From: Thermoleophilia bacterium
Lineage (GTDB): Bacteria > Actinomycetota > Thermoleophilia > Miltoncostaeales > Miltoncostaeaceae
Assembly: GCA_028285405.1 (NCBI GenBank)
Contig: JANQPH010000049.1
Location: 1-48,670, forward strand
Direction of reading: 5' to 3'
DNA: 48,670 nucleotides
Of this stretch, positions 7,432-15,636 are shown piece after piece; positions within the stretch are counted from its first letter, which is position 1; each line of letters opens with the position of its first letter. Position numbers and translations under genes: made by a program. A model generated the notes under the pieces. It made no database searches and was not told the DNA's origin. It was given only the letters and a program-made list of their open reading frames with translations.

Positions 7432-8945
7432 GCGTCTCCACCCTGGGTCGCAGGCGCATCGGGACGGCGGCACGCGAGGTCGCCATCTCGCGCGGGACCG
7501 TCATCACGCTCGCGCTCGCCGGTGCGTGGTCCGGGCTGTTCGCGACGCTCGCGATCGCCCGCCACGAGGCGTTCTGGACGGCCCGCTTCGACCTGGGGAA
7601 CATGGTGCAGGCGATCTGGAGCACCCTCCAGCTGCGACCGCTCGAGAGCACGAGCGCTGCGGGGGAGCAGATCACCCGGTTCGCCGCTCACGCCGATCCC
7701 TTGCTCGTGGCCTTCGCGCCGGTCTACGCGATCTGGCCGGATCCCAGATCGCTGCTCGTCGCCCAGGCGGTGGCGGTGGCGAGCGGCGCGCTGCCCGCGT
7801 ACTGGCTGGGCCGGCGGTGGATCGGCGACGAGAACCTGGCGCTCGTGGGGCCCGTGGCCTACCTGCTGTATCCCACCCTGCAGTGGGCGGTCCTGACCGA
7901 CCTGCACGCGGTCACCCTGGCGGCGCCGCTCCTGATGTTCGCGATCTGGGCGGCCGAGGCCGATCGCGTCCTGTGGCTCGTCACGTTCGCGACCCTCGCC
8001 GTGCTCACCAAGGAGCAGGTGGGCCTCGCCGTCGTGGGTCTCGGCCTCTGGGTGCTCATCCGGCACCGTCGGCGCGTGATCGGCGCGGCGATCGCCATCG
8101 GCGGGCTGGTCTGGACCGTGCTCGCGATCGCGGTGATCATCCCGAGCGCGGCGACCTCCGACGAGAGCCCGTTCGCCGGTCGGTACTCGGAGCTCGGCGA
8201 CACCCCGGCCGCGGCCGCCGGGGCCGTGTTCACCCGGCCGTGGGAGGCCGTCGCCATCATGGCCGGCAACGGAGGCGCCGAGTATCTCGCCGCGTTGCTG
8301 CTCCCGCTCGCGCTGCTGCCGCTGGCGGCGCCGCTCCTCCTCCTGGTCGCGGTCCCCGAGATCGCCCTGAACCTCCTCTCGGACTGGCCTGCTCAGAACT
8401 CGATCGAGTTCCACTACGGGGCCGTGATCGTGCCCTTCGTCGTCGCCGCGACGCTGCTCGGATTCGGTCGCGCCATCCGCGGCGAGCTTCCGGGGCCGCT
8501 CCGCCGGCTGGCCGGGAGAGGTCGGGAGCTCGCGGTCGTCGTCGCGGTCGCCGGGCTCGCCGGAACGCTGCTGATCGGGCCGCTCCCGACGGGATCTCCG
8601 CTGGGATCCGAGTCGCGCCGTGCGCAATACTCGGCCGGCGCGCACGCGGACGCGATGCGCGCGGCGACCGAGATCATCCCCGAGGGCGTACCGGTGTCGG
8701 TGGGGAACTACCTCGGGGCGAGGCTCAGCGAGCGAGAGCGGGTGCTCACCTTCCCGGAGATCCAGGACGCGGAATGGGTCGTCGTGGACCAGGAGCGTCC
8801 ATACCTGTTCGATCGGCGCGCGCCGATCGGTCACGCGGCCGCGGTCGAGCGACTGCGCACGGATCCGCGCTTCGAGGTGGTCTTCGAGCGCGATGGCGTG
8901 CTGGTCTTCGAGCGATCGGCCCCCGGTCGAGGGGCGGGACCGTGA
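7428..8945 (+). CDS. DUF2079 polytopic membrane protein
   Basis: 505 residues with ten or more hydrophobic segments. DUF2079 hallmarks are present: FDLGNMVQAIWST, then AAHADPLLVAFAPVYAI, then PVAYLLYPTLQWA and DLHAVTLAAPLLMFA, then an ALPAYWLGRR loop. The family resembles GT-C membrane glycosyltransferases, with acidic and His residues in the first extracytoplasmic loops. The C-terminal 120 residues form a soluble domain ending in a Pro/Gly-rich tail. The likely role is transfer of a sugar from a polyprenyl-phosphate donor outside the membrane (inference). ATG overlaps the preceding stop; the following gene starts with GTGA at its stop. Confidence 0.85.
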   Translation: MSVSTLGRRRIGTAAREVAISRGTVITLALAGAWSGLFATLAIARHEAFWTARFDLGNMVQAIWSTLQLRPLESTSAAGEQITRFAAHADPLLVAFAPVYAIWPDPRSLLVAQAVAVASGALPAYWLGRRWIGDENLALVGPVAYLLYPTLQWAVLTDLHAVTLAAPLLMFAIWAAEADRVLWLVTFATLAVLTKEQVGLAVVGLGLWVLIRHRRRVIGAAIAIGGLVWTVLAIAVIIPSAATSDESPFAGRYSELGDTPAAAAGAVFTRPWEAVAIMAGNGGAEYLAALLLPLALLPLAAPLLLLVAVPEIALNLLSDWPAQNSIEFHYGAVIVPFVVAATLLGFGRAIRGELPGPLRRLAGRGRELAVVVAVAGLAGTLLIGPLPTGSPLGSESRRAQYSAGAHADAMRAATEIIPEGVPVSVGNYLGARLSERERVLTFPEIQDAEWVVVDQERPYLFDRRAPIGHAAAVERLRTDPRFEVVFERDGVLVFERSAPGRGAGP

Positions 8946-9382
8946 GCGTCGCGACCCGGATGATGGGAGTGGTCACCGCGCTCGCGGGTGCCGCGCTGAT
9001 CGTCCTTCCGTTCGCCACCTGGTACGTCGCGCAGCTTCCGTCCGGAGACGAGCGCGCGAGCGGTATCGACGCGGCCGGCGAGCTCTGGCTCGTCCCCGCG
9101 CTGGGTGCGCTCGTCCTGGTGAGCGGCATCGGCATCGCCCTCGGCCGGGCTCCGCTCCTGGCCGGGACCACGGCGGTGGTCGCCGGTGGCCTCGCGGCCG
9201 CGTGGGCGGCGGTCAACATCGCGCGGATCCCGGTCGGGGCGGTTCTCGATGACGGCCTCGACCCCGTCCCGGTCACGGCGGACGTCGACGTCGTGGTCGC
9301 GGCGCCGCTCACGGCCGTTGCGGGAGCGCTCGCGGTGCTGGCCGCCGGCGTCGTCGCGCTGAGAGGCTGGGTGTCCTCGTGA
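8942..9382 (+). CDS. small four-helix membrane protein, unknown function
   Basis: 146 residues. Four hydrophobic segments are visible (about 8-30, 47-63, 69-90 and 118-142), with a short extracytoplasmic loop of Ser/Gly/Asp character after the first. I do not recognise a family. The topology resembles small membrane proteins annotated near actinobacterial trp genes, but no motif supports that link. GTG 8942 and its stop both sit in 4-base overlaps (GTGA) with neighbours, so it is clearly part of the operon and probably an accessory subunit of the DUF2079 or PIG-V-like proteins on either side (inference). Confidence 0.7.
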   Translation: MSVATRMMGVVTALAGAALIVLPFATWYVAQLPSGDERASGIDAAGELWLVPALGALVLVSGIGIALGRAPLLAGTTAVVAGGLAAAWAAVNIARIPVGAVLDDGLDPVPVTADVDVVVAAPLTAVAGALAVLAAGVVALRGWVSS

Positions 9383-10575
9383 GCACCCGAGCCGAGACGT
9401 TCCCAGGGTCCCCGACAGGGTCTCCTCCCGAGACGGCGGTCGCCGAGGCGGCCTGGCGCGTGCCGCTCCAGGCGTGGGCCGCCTCGCGCGCCCTCATCCT
9501 GGGTCTGGCACTCATCACCGGACTGCTGATCCCCTCCTCGGACCGGGGCCTCGACCCGTCGGTCCCGTCGGCGCTCGCGCCGCTCGGCGCGTGGGACACC
9601 GGCTGGTATCTCGACGTGGCTCGGTACGGCTACTCGGTCGACTACGGGCAGGTCGGGCTCGTCGAGACGAACCTCGCGTTCTTCCCCGGGCTCCCGATGC
9701 TCATGGCCGGTGCGCTCACGCTGGGACTCAACCCGTTTGCGGTGTCGTTCGCGGTCGCCAACATCGCGTTCCTCGTCGCCCTGATGGGCCTGCACTCGCT
9801 GACGTCGACCCTCTGGGATCGCCGTCTCGCCGACCGCGCGGTCTGGTGCCTGGCGCTGTTTCCGCCCAGCCTGTTCGCCTCGCTGGCTTACACGGAGGGT
9901 CTCACCCTGGCGCTCGCGATCGGGGCGGCGCTGGCGGCAGTTCGCCGCAACCCGATGCTCGCGGGGGTCCTGGTCGCGGGCGCGACGCTGATGCGGCCGA
10001 CCGGTGTGCTGGCGGGGATCCTCGTGGCCGTGATCCTCGCTCGAGACCCCAGTCCCGGCCGGCTCAAGCGCATCGGTCTGGCCATCGGGCCGGCCATCGG
10101 CGTGTCGATCGCCTTCATGGTGTGGATGCAGCTCGCCCGGGGCTCGGCGACGCTCCCCTACGACGCCCAGGCGGCATGGGACCGAGGGCCGCTCCTGGTC
10201 GGCCTGGTCACGCACCTTCCGGGTGAGCTGGCGGGATTCGTCGGCGAGTTCGCCTCGCTCGACCCCAGCCACGAGTGGGCCGCGATCATTCGCGACGTCG
10301 GCTTCTTCGCGCTCTACGTGCTGCTCCTCGGGTTGCTGGTCCACCGGTTCGGATGGCGCTCCCCGTGGGTCCTCTACTCGCTCTTGGTGCTGGCGCTCCC
10401 GCTCGGGAGCGGGAGCTTCACCTCGATGGCTCGGCTCGGATTGCTCGCCTTCCCGCTCATGTGGCCGCTCGCTGAGTGGCTCGAGCGCGACCACCGGCGA
10501 ATACGGCCAGCGGCGACCGTCGCCGTGCTGTTCATCGCGATGGGTGTCCTGCAGCTGGCGGTGAGGAGCCCATGA
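9379..10575 (+). CDS. PIG-V-like membrane mannosyltransferase
   Basis: 398 residues, about ten membrane segments. It shows the Mannosyl_trans2/PIG-V pattern (GT76-like): WDTGWYLDVARYGY in the first outer loop (acidic catalytic candidate in WDT), LAFFPGLPML, then FPPSLFASLAYTEGLTLAL and MRPTGVLAG. In eukaryotes PIG-V adds mannose from dolichol-phosphate mannose; bacterial homologues are thought to use polyprenyl-phosphate mannose. The GT2 enzyme at 3514 could make that donor (inference). GTG 9379 overlaps the upstream stop, and its own stop overlaps ATG 10572. The substrate is unknown. Confidence 0.8.
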   Translation: MSTRAETFPGSPTGSPPETAVAEAAWRVPLQAWAASRALILGLALITGLLIPSSDRGLDPSVPSALAPLGAWDTGWYLDVARYGYSVDYGQVGLVETNLAFFPGLPMLMAGALTLGLNPFAVSFAVANIAFLVALMGLHSLTSTLWDRRLADRAVWCLALFPPSLFASLAYTEGLTLALAIGAALAAVRRNPMLAGVLVAGATLMRPTGVLAGILVAVILARDPSPGRLKRIGLAIGPAIGVSIAFMVWMQLARGSATLPYDAQAAWDRGPLLVGLVTHLPGELAGFVGEFASLDPSHEWAAIIRDVGFFALYVLLLGLLVHRFGWRSPWVLYSLLVLALPLGSGSFTSMARLGLLAFPLMWPLAEWLERDHRRIRPAATVAVLFIAMGVLQLAVRSP

Positions 10576-11888
10576 GCGCGGGCCGTCTCGGCGCCGGCGA
10601 CTGGTGGAGATCTCCGCTCGCGCTCGCCGCGGGGATCTCGGCGCTGGCGGCGTTCGTCTGGCTCGTCCCGCTCCAGCTCGGCTGGTACGGCGCCGGAACG
10701 CTCGGGGACGTGCCGCTCTATCGGGACGCGGCGGCGCAGATGGCGTCGGGGGCGCTGCCGTACCGTGACTTCGCGCTGGAGTACCCGCCCGGTGCGGCGG
10801 CGATCTTCCTCGCCGCCTGGCCGTGGCCCGGCCCGTACTCGGCTGCCTTCTCGGGTCTCATGCTCGCCGCGCTGATCGTGACCGCGCTGGCGGTGGTGGG
10901 CACCGCGCGCGCGCTCGGCTACGGGCGGCGCAGGGTGGCGGCGGCGGGCGCCGCCGTCGCCGTCTCGCCGTTGCTCCTCGGGAGCTTCGTCGAGACCCGT
11001 TTCGACCTGGCGCTGGCCGCCGCGCTGGCGGTGATGCTCTACGGCGCGACGACCCGGCGGTTCGGCCTCGCGTGGGGGGCACTGGCCGTGGGGGTGCTCA
11101 TCAAGCTCGTCCCGCTCGCCCTGGTTCCCGCGCTCTTCATCTATCACCGCCGTGTCCGTGGCGGGCGCGCCGCGTCCGTCGGCGCGGGCGCGAGCCTCGG
11201 CGCCGTCGCGCTGGCGTTCGTGCCCTTCGCCGCGCTGTCCGCCCGCGGCACGTTCGAGCTAGCGCAGTATCACCTCGATCGCCCGCTCCAGATCGAGTCC
11301 GGCGGTGCGGCCGTGCTCCACGCCCTCAACCAGCTCGGCCTGCTCGGGCTCGACGTGACCACGTCGTTCGGGAGCCAGAACCTCGTCGGGACGGCGCCCG
11401 AGATCGTCTCGGCGATCTCGTCGGTCCTGGCCGTCGCGCTGGTCGGGGCGATCGTCGTGATCGTCGCGATCCGCCTCCGGCGCGCCTCGCCGCCCGAGGA
11501 CGCCCGCCTGTTCGTCGTCGCCGTCGCGAGCACCCTCGTCGCGCTGCTCGTGGCCGGGAAGGTGCTCTCGCCCCAGTTCTTGGTCTGGCTGCTGCCGGTC
11601 GCCCTGCTCGTGCCCGGCGCCAAGGGGCTTCGGGTCGGCGCGCTGGTGGCGCTCGCGTTCCTCCTTACTCAGGCGTACTTCACGGCGCTGTACTGGGGCC
11701 TGGTCGACCTCGACCCCGGCCCGGTGGCGCTGCTGGTGCTTCGCGACGTCACCCTCGTCGCGCTCCTGGTCGCCGTCTGGCCACGCTGGCGCACCGAGTC
11801 GGCGCCGACCTCGCGTGCCGCTCGAGCGCCCGCCACGTCGTTCGACGGCCTCAGCCCCACGTCGCTGCCGAGCCAAACGGTCCCCTGA
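10572..11888 (+). CDS. GT87-type (DUF2029) membrane glycosyltransferase
   Basis: 438 residues, about ten hydrophobic segments. The first outer loop carries DVPLYRDAAAQMASGALPYRDFALEYPPGAA split over a helix, the arrangement of the GT87 alpha-mannosyltransferases of mycobacterial lipomannan synthesis (Asp and Tyr-Pro-Pro conserved). Further family-like blocks are KLVPLALVPALF and KVLSPQFLVWLLP. It ends the envelope operon. A hairpin terminator follows at 11894-11918 and the next gene is convergent. Probable role: sugar transfer from a polyprenyl-phosphate donor to an envelope glycan or protein. The acceptor is not known. Confidence 0.85.
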   Translation: MSAGRLGAGDWWRSPLALAAGISALAAFVWLVPLQLGWYGAGTLGDVPLYRDAAAQMASGALPYRDFALEYPPGAAAIFLAAWPWPGPYSAAFSGLMLAALIVTALAVVGTARALGYGRRRVAAAGAAVAVSPLLLGSFVETRFDLALAAALAVMLYGATTRRFGLAWGALAVGVLIKLVPLALVPALFIYHRRVRGGRAASVGAGASLGAVALAFVPFAALSARGTFELAQYHLDRPLQIESGGAAVLHALNQLGLLGLDVTTSFGSQNLVGTAPEIVSAISSVLAVALVGAIVVIVAIRLRRASPPEDARLFVVAVASTLVALLVAGKVLSPQFLVWLLPVALLVPGAKGLRVGALVALAFLLTQAYFTALYWGLVDLDPGPVALLVLRDVTLVALLVAVWPRWRTESAPTSRAARAPATSFDGLSPTSLPSQTVP

Positions 11889-11893
11889 CGCGA

Positions 11894-11918
11894 CACACCC
11901 CGGATGTCCGGGGGTGTG
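11894..11918. terminator. bidirectional hairpin terminator
   Basis: CACACCCCGGA (11894-11904) pairs with TCCGGGGGTGTG (11907-11918, one bulged G) around a 2-base loop. It lies exactly between the stop of the GT87 gene (11888) and the stop of the convergent PBP1A gene (11926). There is no T-run on either side, which is common in high-GC actinobacteria. Confidence 0.65.
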
Positions 11919-11925
11919 AGCGGCC

Positions 11926-14178
11926 TTACGGTGTGGGAGGCGGTGGCTCCGCTGGAGGGGGCTCCGGTGGAGGCGGCTCTGCCGGCGGAGGCTCGGCTGG
12001 CGGCGGTGCCGCTGGCGGCGGCTCTGGCACGGGCGGTGGTGCCGGCTCGGCGGGCGCGGGCGCCGGCTCCGGCACGGGTGCCGGCGCTGGCTCCGGGATC
12101 GGCGCGGGGTCGGGAGCGGGAGCGGGAGCCGGCGCCGGAGTGGGCTCGTTGGGCTCCTGGGTCACCGTCTCCTCGGTCGTGCTCTCCTCGGTGGTGCTCT
12201 CCTCTTCCTCTTCCTCCGGACTCGCCGGCGAGCGGTCGGCGGTGATCTGCGACTGGAGGGTGCTCGAGAACGAGCGCCACTCGACGGGCTCCTTGACCTC
12301 GGGCCAGTCCGGCCGACCGTCGCGGTCCGCGACCCACCGCATGTAGCGACCCCAGATCTGGGCGGGGAAGGTTCCCCCGGCGACCGACATGCCGTGGACG
12401 CTGTACATCGAGATCCGCTCGTCCGGATAGCCGACCCACGTCACCGTTGTGTACTTGGGCGTGTACCCGGCGAACCAGGCGTCCGAGAACTCGTCCGTGG
12501 TCCCGGTCTTACCCGCCGCGGGGGCGCCGATGTTCGCGGCCGTCCCGGTGCCGCCCTGGATGTTGGCCTCGAGGATGTTGGTGACCTCGGCGGCGACGCC
12601 GTCGCTGAAGACGCGCGAGCGCTCCGGGGTGAACTTCTCCACCGTGCCGTCCGGGCGGACGATGCGCGAGATCGCGAGCGGCGCGACGCGGAAGCCGCCG
12701 TTCGACAGCGGCGAGTAGGCCGTCGCCATGTCGAGCGGCGTGACCTCACCGGAGCCCAGTCCGACCGACGGGAAGGGCGGCAGGTCGCGCTCGGCGGGGA
12801 TGCCCATCTTGACGGCCGTCTGGACCACGTTCGCCGGGTCCAGGTCCAGCGTCATCTGGGTGTAGACGCTGTTGTCGGACGACAGCGTCGCCTGGCGGAT
12901 CGAGGTCGGGCCCGAGTAGGTGTTCGAGTAGGTGCTGACGTCGATGCGACCCCACCGAGCGTGGTCGAAGTCGAGGCGCCGGGAGTTGTACGCCGTCGTG
13001 TTGGGGTTGATCCCCTCCTCGATCGCACGCGCCAGGACGAAGGTCTTGAAGGTCGAGCCGGGCTGGCGCAGGGCCTGTGCCGCCAGGTTGAACTGGTTGT
13101 TCTGGCCGTACTGCTGGCTCGACGCCATCGCCCTGATGGCGCCGGTGCGCGAGTCCATCGTCACGAGCGCGCCCTCGGGGTCCGAGTCCAGGTAGAGGCT
13201 CTCGTTGATCGTCCGGCGGGCGACGGCCTGCATCTCGGAGTCGATCGTGGTGTAGACCTTGAAGCCGCCGCGCTGGACTTCCTTCTCGCCGTACCGGTCG
13301 ATCAGGACCTGGCGGACGTAGTCGAAGAAGTAGCCGTGGCGGCGGACCTGGTAGGCCTCGCCGCGCTTGAGGCCCAGCCCGGACTTCTTGGCCTTCTCGC
13401 CCTGCTCGGCGGTGATGTACCCCTGGTCGATCATCTCGTCGAGCACGACGTTGCGGCGACTCTTGGCCTCGTCCGGCTGGCTGAACGGGTCATAGGCGCT
13501 CGGCGCCTGGGGCAGTCCGGCGAGAAGGGCGGCCTGGGGAAGGGAGATCTTCGCGGCCGGGCGATCGAAGTAGGTCAGCGACGCGGCCTGGACGCCGACG
13601 GCGTTGCTGCCGAAGAAGACGCTGTTCAGGTACTTGGTGAGGATCGCGTCCTTGTCGAACTCCTTCTCGTACTGGAGCGCGAGGTAGACCTCTTCGATCT
13701 TGCGCGAGAACGTCCGGTCTGCGCCGGGGTCGTAGAGGTTCTTCATCAGCTGCATCGTGATCGTCGACCCGCCCTGCCTGGCCGACGTGTCCTGGACGTT
13801 GCGCACCGCCGAGCCGGCCACCCGGTACCAGTCGACGCCGTCGTGCTCGAAGAAGCGCTTGTCCTCGATGGCGACCGCGGCGTCCTTCAGGTGCTGCGGG
13901 ATGCGATCGCTCGGGACCTCGGTCCGGTTCGTCACCCCGGCGATGTAGCCGAGCAGCGCGCCGTCCTTGTCGAAGATCCGCGTGTTCTGGCCGAGCCGGA
14001 TCTCCTTGACGTCCTGCTCGCGCAGGCTGTCCCCGACCGAGTCGAACGCCAGCGCGCCGCCGACGAGCACGACGGCGAGGATCGCGACGAGCGATCCGAG
14101 GACGGCGCGAAACGCCGTGCTCCGCTGACGGCGTCGCTGCCGCTGGCGGCGCACTCGGCGGCGGCGCTCGAGCCTCAC
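11926..14178 (-). CDS. bifunctional penicillin-binding protein 1A
   Basis: 750 residues. A basic N-terminus and one membrane helix (22-45) anchor it. The GT51 glycosyltransferase domain (about 65-245) has EDKRFFEHDGVD (catalytic Glu 105), GGSTITMQL (136-144), RKIEEVYLAL and the FFGSNAVGVQAAS block. The transpeptidase domain (about 305-620) has S375-T-F-K378, S434-D-N436 and K557-T-G559, all intact. It polymerises and crosslinks peptidoglycan outside the membrane. The last 100 residues are an acidic run (655-670) and then a Pro/Ala/Glu tail. GTG 14178 is preceded by GGAGGG at 6 bases. Paralogues are usual, so ponA is not assigned. Confidence 0.95.
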   Translation of the reverse strand: MRLERRRRVRRQRQRRRQRSTAFRAVLGSLVAILAVVLVGGALAFDSVGDSLREQDVKEIRLGQNTRIFDKDGALLGYIAGVTNRTEVPSDRIPQHLKDAAVAIEDKRFFEHDGVDWYRVAGSAVRNVQDTSARQGGSTITMQLMKNLYDPGADRTFSRKIEEVYLALQYEKEFDKDAILTKYLNSVFFGSNAVGVQAASLTYFDRPAAKISLPQAALLAGLPQAPSAYDPFSQPDEAKSRRNVVLDEMIDQGYITAEQGEKAKKSGLGLKRGEAYQVRRHGYFFDYVRQVLIDRYGEKEVQRGGFKVYTTIDSEMQAVARRTINESLYLDSDPEGALVTMDSRTGAIRAMASSQQYGQNNQFNLAAQALRQPGSTFKTFVLARAIEEGINPNTTAYNSRRLDFDHARWGRIDVSTYSNTYSGPTSIRQATLSSDNSVYTQMTLDLDPANVVQTAVKMGIPAERDLPPFPSVGLGSGEVTPLDMATAYSPLSNGGFRVAPLAISRIVRPDGTVEKFTPERSRVFSDGVAAEVTNILEANIQGGTGTAANIGAPAAGKTGTTDEFSDAWFAGYTPKYTTVTWVGYPDERISMYSVHGMSVAGGTFPAQIWGRYMRWVADRDGRPDWPEVKEPVEWRSFSSTLQSQITADRSPASPEEEEEESTTEESTTEETVTQEPNEPTPAPAPAPAPDPAPIPEPAPAPVPEPAPAPAEPAPPPVPEPPPAAPPPAEPPPAEPPPPEPPPAEPPPPTP
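11929..12147 (-). repeat. low-complexity Pro/Ala/Glu repeat of the PBP1A tail
   Basis: Degenerate direct repeats of the type PPPAEP and PAPAP encode residues about 678-750 of PBP1A. On the plus strand they appear as GGCGGCTC- and GGCGCTGG-like units. It is a wall-spanning or flexible tail, not a mobile repeat; replication slippage and length variation between strains are expected. Confidence 0.85.
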
Positions 14179-14450
14179 GCGCGACCCTCCGCGCGCCGGT
14201 GCGGCGCGACCGCGCGCGAGCGGTCGGCTGGCGAGGCGGTGCGTGCTGTCAGGTGTCGGGCCATCGTCGGCTTCAGATCAGGGATCGCAACTCTCGAGCT
14301 GGTCGTTCGTCTCGGGCGGCTACGTACCATCTCGCTGGCCGGCGGCCACGCTCTGCGCCGCGGTTCCGATCGAACAGGCTTGCCCGGCGGACTCGCAGAC
14401 GACGATTTCGCGACTATAGCGCCAGTTTGGCCGATCTCAGACCAGCACCG
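14179..14450. other. divergent intergenic region, PBP1A / HAD
   Basis: 272 bases without a supported gene. It holds a possible interlocked promoter pair: TATAGC on plus (14415-14420, toward the HAD gene) and TATAGT on minus (14413-14418, toward PBP1A with a leader of about 230 bases). I see no strong hairpin or tRNA-like fold. The frame of the HAD gene stays open upstream here, but those codons are unlike the rest of the protein. Confidence 0.45.
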
Positions 14451-15125
14451 GTGACCCGGGCCGTCACCGTGGACGCGCTCGGGACGCTCGTGGAGCTCGT
14501 TCCGCCGGCGCCGACCCTCGCCGTCGCCCTCGCCCGGGCCGGGTTCCCGCAGCCCGATGGCTCGGTCGACGAGGCGATCGCGGCCGAGATCGCCTACTAC
14601 CGGGCGCACATGCAGCGGGGTCACGATGCCGAGAGCCTCGCCGAGCTGCGGCGCGATTGCGCCCGTGTGCTCGCCGCGCACCTGCCGGGGCCCACGCCGC
14701 CGATCCCCGAGCTGGCGGATCTGCTCGTGTCGAGCCTCGTGTTCCGTGCCCATTCGGATGCGATACCCATGCTCGATGCGCTCCGGATGGCGCGCGTTCC
14801 CGTCGTCGTGCTGAGCAACTGGGACTGCTCGCTCCCGGGCACGCTCGAGGGTCTCGGTTTGGCGCACTACGTGGAGCTGATCCTGACGAGCGCCCAGATC
14901 GGCAGCCAGAAGCCCGAGGCCGAGGCGTTCGCTCGTGCCGTCGAGCACTTCGCGCTGGATGCCGATCAGGTTCTGCATGTGGGTGACGATGCCCACCGTG
15001 ACGCCCAGGGCGCCCACTCGGCCGGGCTGCGGGCGGTGCACCTCGACCGGTCCGGAACGGGTCCGCGGGGCCCGTGGACGACCGTCCGGAGCCTTCTCGA
15101 CGTCGTGCCGCTCGCGGTCGGCTAG
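14451..15125 (+). CDS. HAD-superfamily hydrolase
   Basis: 224 residues. HAD motif I is VTVDALGTLVEL, with the nucleophile Asp kept but the second Asp replaced by Leu, as in the DALGTL-type members. Motif II is VVVLSNWD, motif III is the Lys in SQKPEAEAF, and motif IV is HVGDDAHRDAQGA. The helical cap lies between residues 15 and 90. The lost second Asp of motif I, which acts as general acid in phosphatases, leaves phosphatase activity uncertain; a haloacid-dehalogenase-like reaction is also possible. Start GTG 14451 sits just before the first strand. Its stop overlaps the convergent CsoR-family gene by 4 bases. Substrate unknown. Confidence 0.85.
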   Translation: MTRAVTVDALGTLVELVPPAPTLAVALARAGFPQPDGSVDEAIAAEIAYYRAHMQRGHDAESLAELRRDCARVLAAHLPGPTPPIPELADLLVSSLVFRAHSDAIPMLDALRMARVPVVVLSNWDCSLPGTLEGLGLAHYVELILTSAQIGSQKPEAEAFARAVEHFALDADQVLHVGDDAHRDAQGAHSAGLRAVHLDRSGTGPRGPWTTVRSLLDVVPLAVG

Positions 15126-15403
15126 CGCCCGATGCTGCCGTAGCGCAGCAGCGTCTCCATCGCCTGCTCGAAGCTGGTCTCGCACGGCTCGCCGTCGCCG
15201 TCGAGGACACACGAGCGCAGCTCCTCGCCGATCAGGTGCAGGCCCACGCGGTCGATCGCCGACTTGACGGCCGCCAGCTGCATGAGCACCTCGCGGCATT
15301 CGGCGCCCTCGTCGAGCATCCGCTGGACGCCCCGCAGCTGGCCCTCGGCTCGCCGAAGCCGTGCGTGCAGGGCGGTGTGGTCCGATCCAGCGGTGGTGCT
15401 CAC
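15122..15403 (-). CDS. CsoR/CstR-family transcriptional repressor (likely CstR-like)
   Basis: 93 residues, all-helical DUF156 family. It aligns without gaps to Mycobacterium CsoR in the sensor helices. The two Cys (C36 in ECREVL and C65 in LRSCV) are present, but the copper ligand His 61 is Glu (E61). Loss of that His with both Cys kept is the CstR pattern, which senses per- and polysulfides through a Cys-Cys link; a different metal site is the alternative. It is the last gene of trxB-trxA-fmdB-csoR. GTG 15403 overlaps the fmdB stop by 4 bases. A matching operator lies at 16964-16979, so the operon is probably self-repressed. Confidence 0.85.
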   Translation of the reverse strand: MSTTAGSDHTALHARLRRAEGQLRGVQRMLDEGAECREVLMQLAAVKSAIDRVGLHLIGEELRSCVLDGDGEPCETSFEQAMETLLRYGSIGR

Positions 15404-15636
15404 GCGCCGCCTCCGCAGCCGCAGCTGCCCCCGCAGCAGCCGCCCCCGCCCCCGCCTCCGAGCGCGACGCCCGCCTGCGGCGTGGAGACACCCGCGACGA
15501 AACCCGCCGTCAGGAGCTGCTCCGCACCCGGCTCACCGCACTCGGGGCATCCCCGGTCCTCGTCTCGGAGGAATCCGGGGCGGAAGAACTCGAACTGCTC
15601 GCCGCAGCTTCGACACTGGAGGTCGTACGTCGGCAT
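15400..15636 (-). CDS. FmdB-family zinc-ribbon protein with Cys/Gly tail
   Basis: 78 residues starting MPTYDLQCRSCGEQFEFF, the typical FmdB start. Two CxxC pairs (C8/C11 and C30/C33) should bind one zinc. The C-terminus is a Gly-rich tail with four Cys (C67, C68, C72, C74) that FmdB proteins of similar length often carry in some form. FmdB function is not settled; links to formamidase regulation are by name only. Here it lies between thioredoxin and a thiol-sensing repressor, which suggests redox or metal/sulfur handling (inference). The ATG shares one base with the trxA stop (TGATG). Confidence 0.85.
   Translation of the reverse strand: MPTYDLQCRSCGEQFEFFRPGFLRDEDRGCPECGEPGAEQLLTAGFVAGVSTPQAGVALGGGGGGGCCGGSCGCGGGA

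Noticed and set aside
8746-10494. Long minus-strand frame across the PIG-V-like gene region
   Set aside because: A shadow frame: very rich in Arg, Glu, Gly and His, no motif, and the plus-strand genes there have clear membrane-protein signatures and 4-base overlaps.
11929-12147. CRISPR-like or satellite repeat array
   Set aside because: Units are short, degenerate and in frame with the PBP1A tail; no spacers of constant length.
14760-14775. Second CsoR-type half-site (ATACCC) inside the HAD gene
   Set aside because: There is no matching GGGTAT at the required spacing, and the site is within coding sequence.
15122-15403. Copper-sensing CsoR assignment
   Set aside because: The His ligand at position 61 is Glu, and no copper exporter or chaperone is nearby; CstR-like thiol sensing fits the sequence and neighbours better, although metal binding cannot be excluded.
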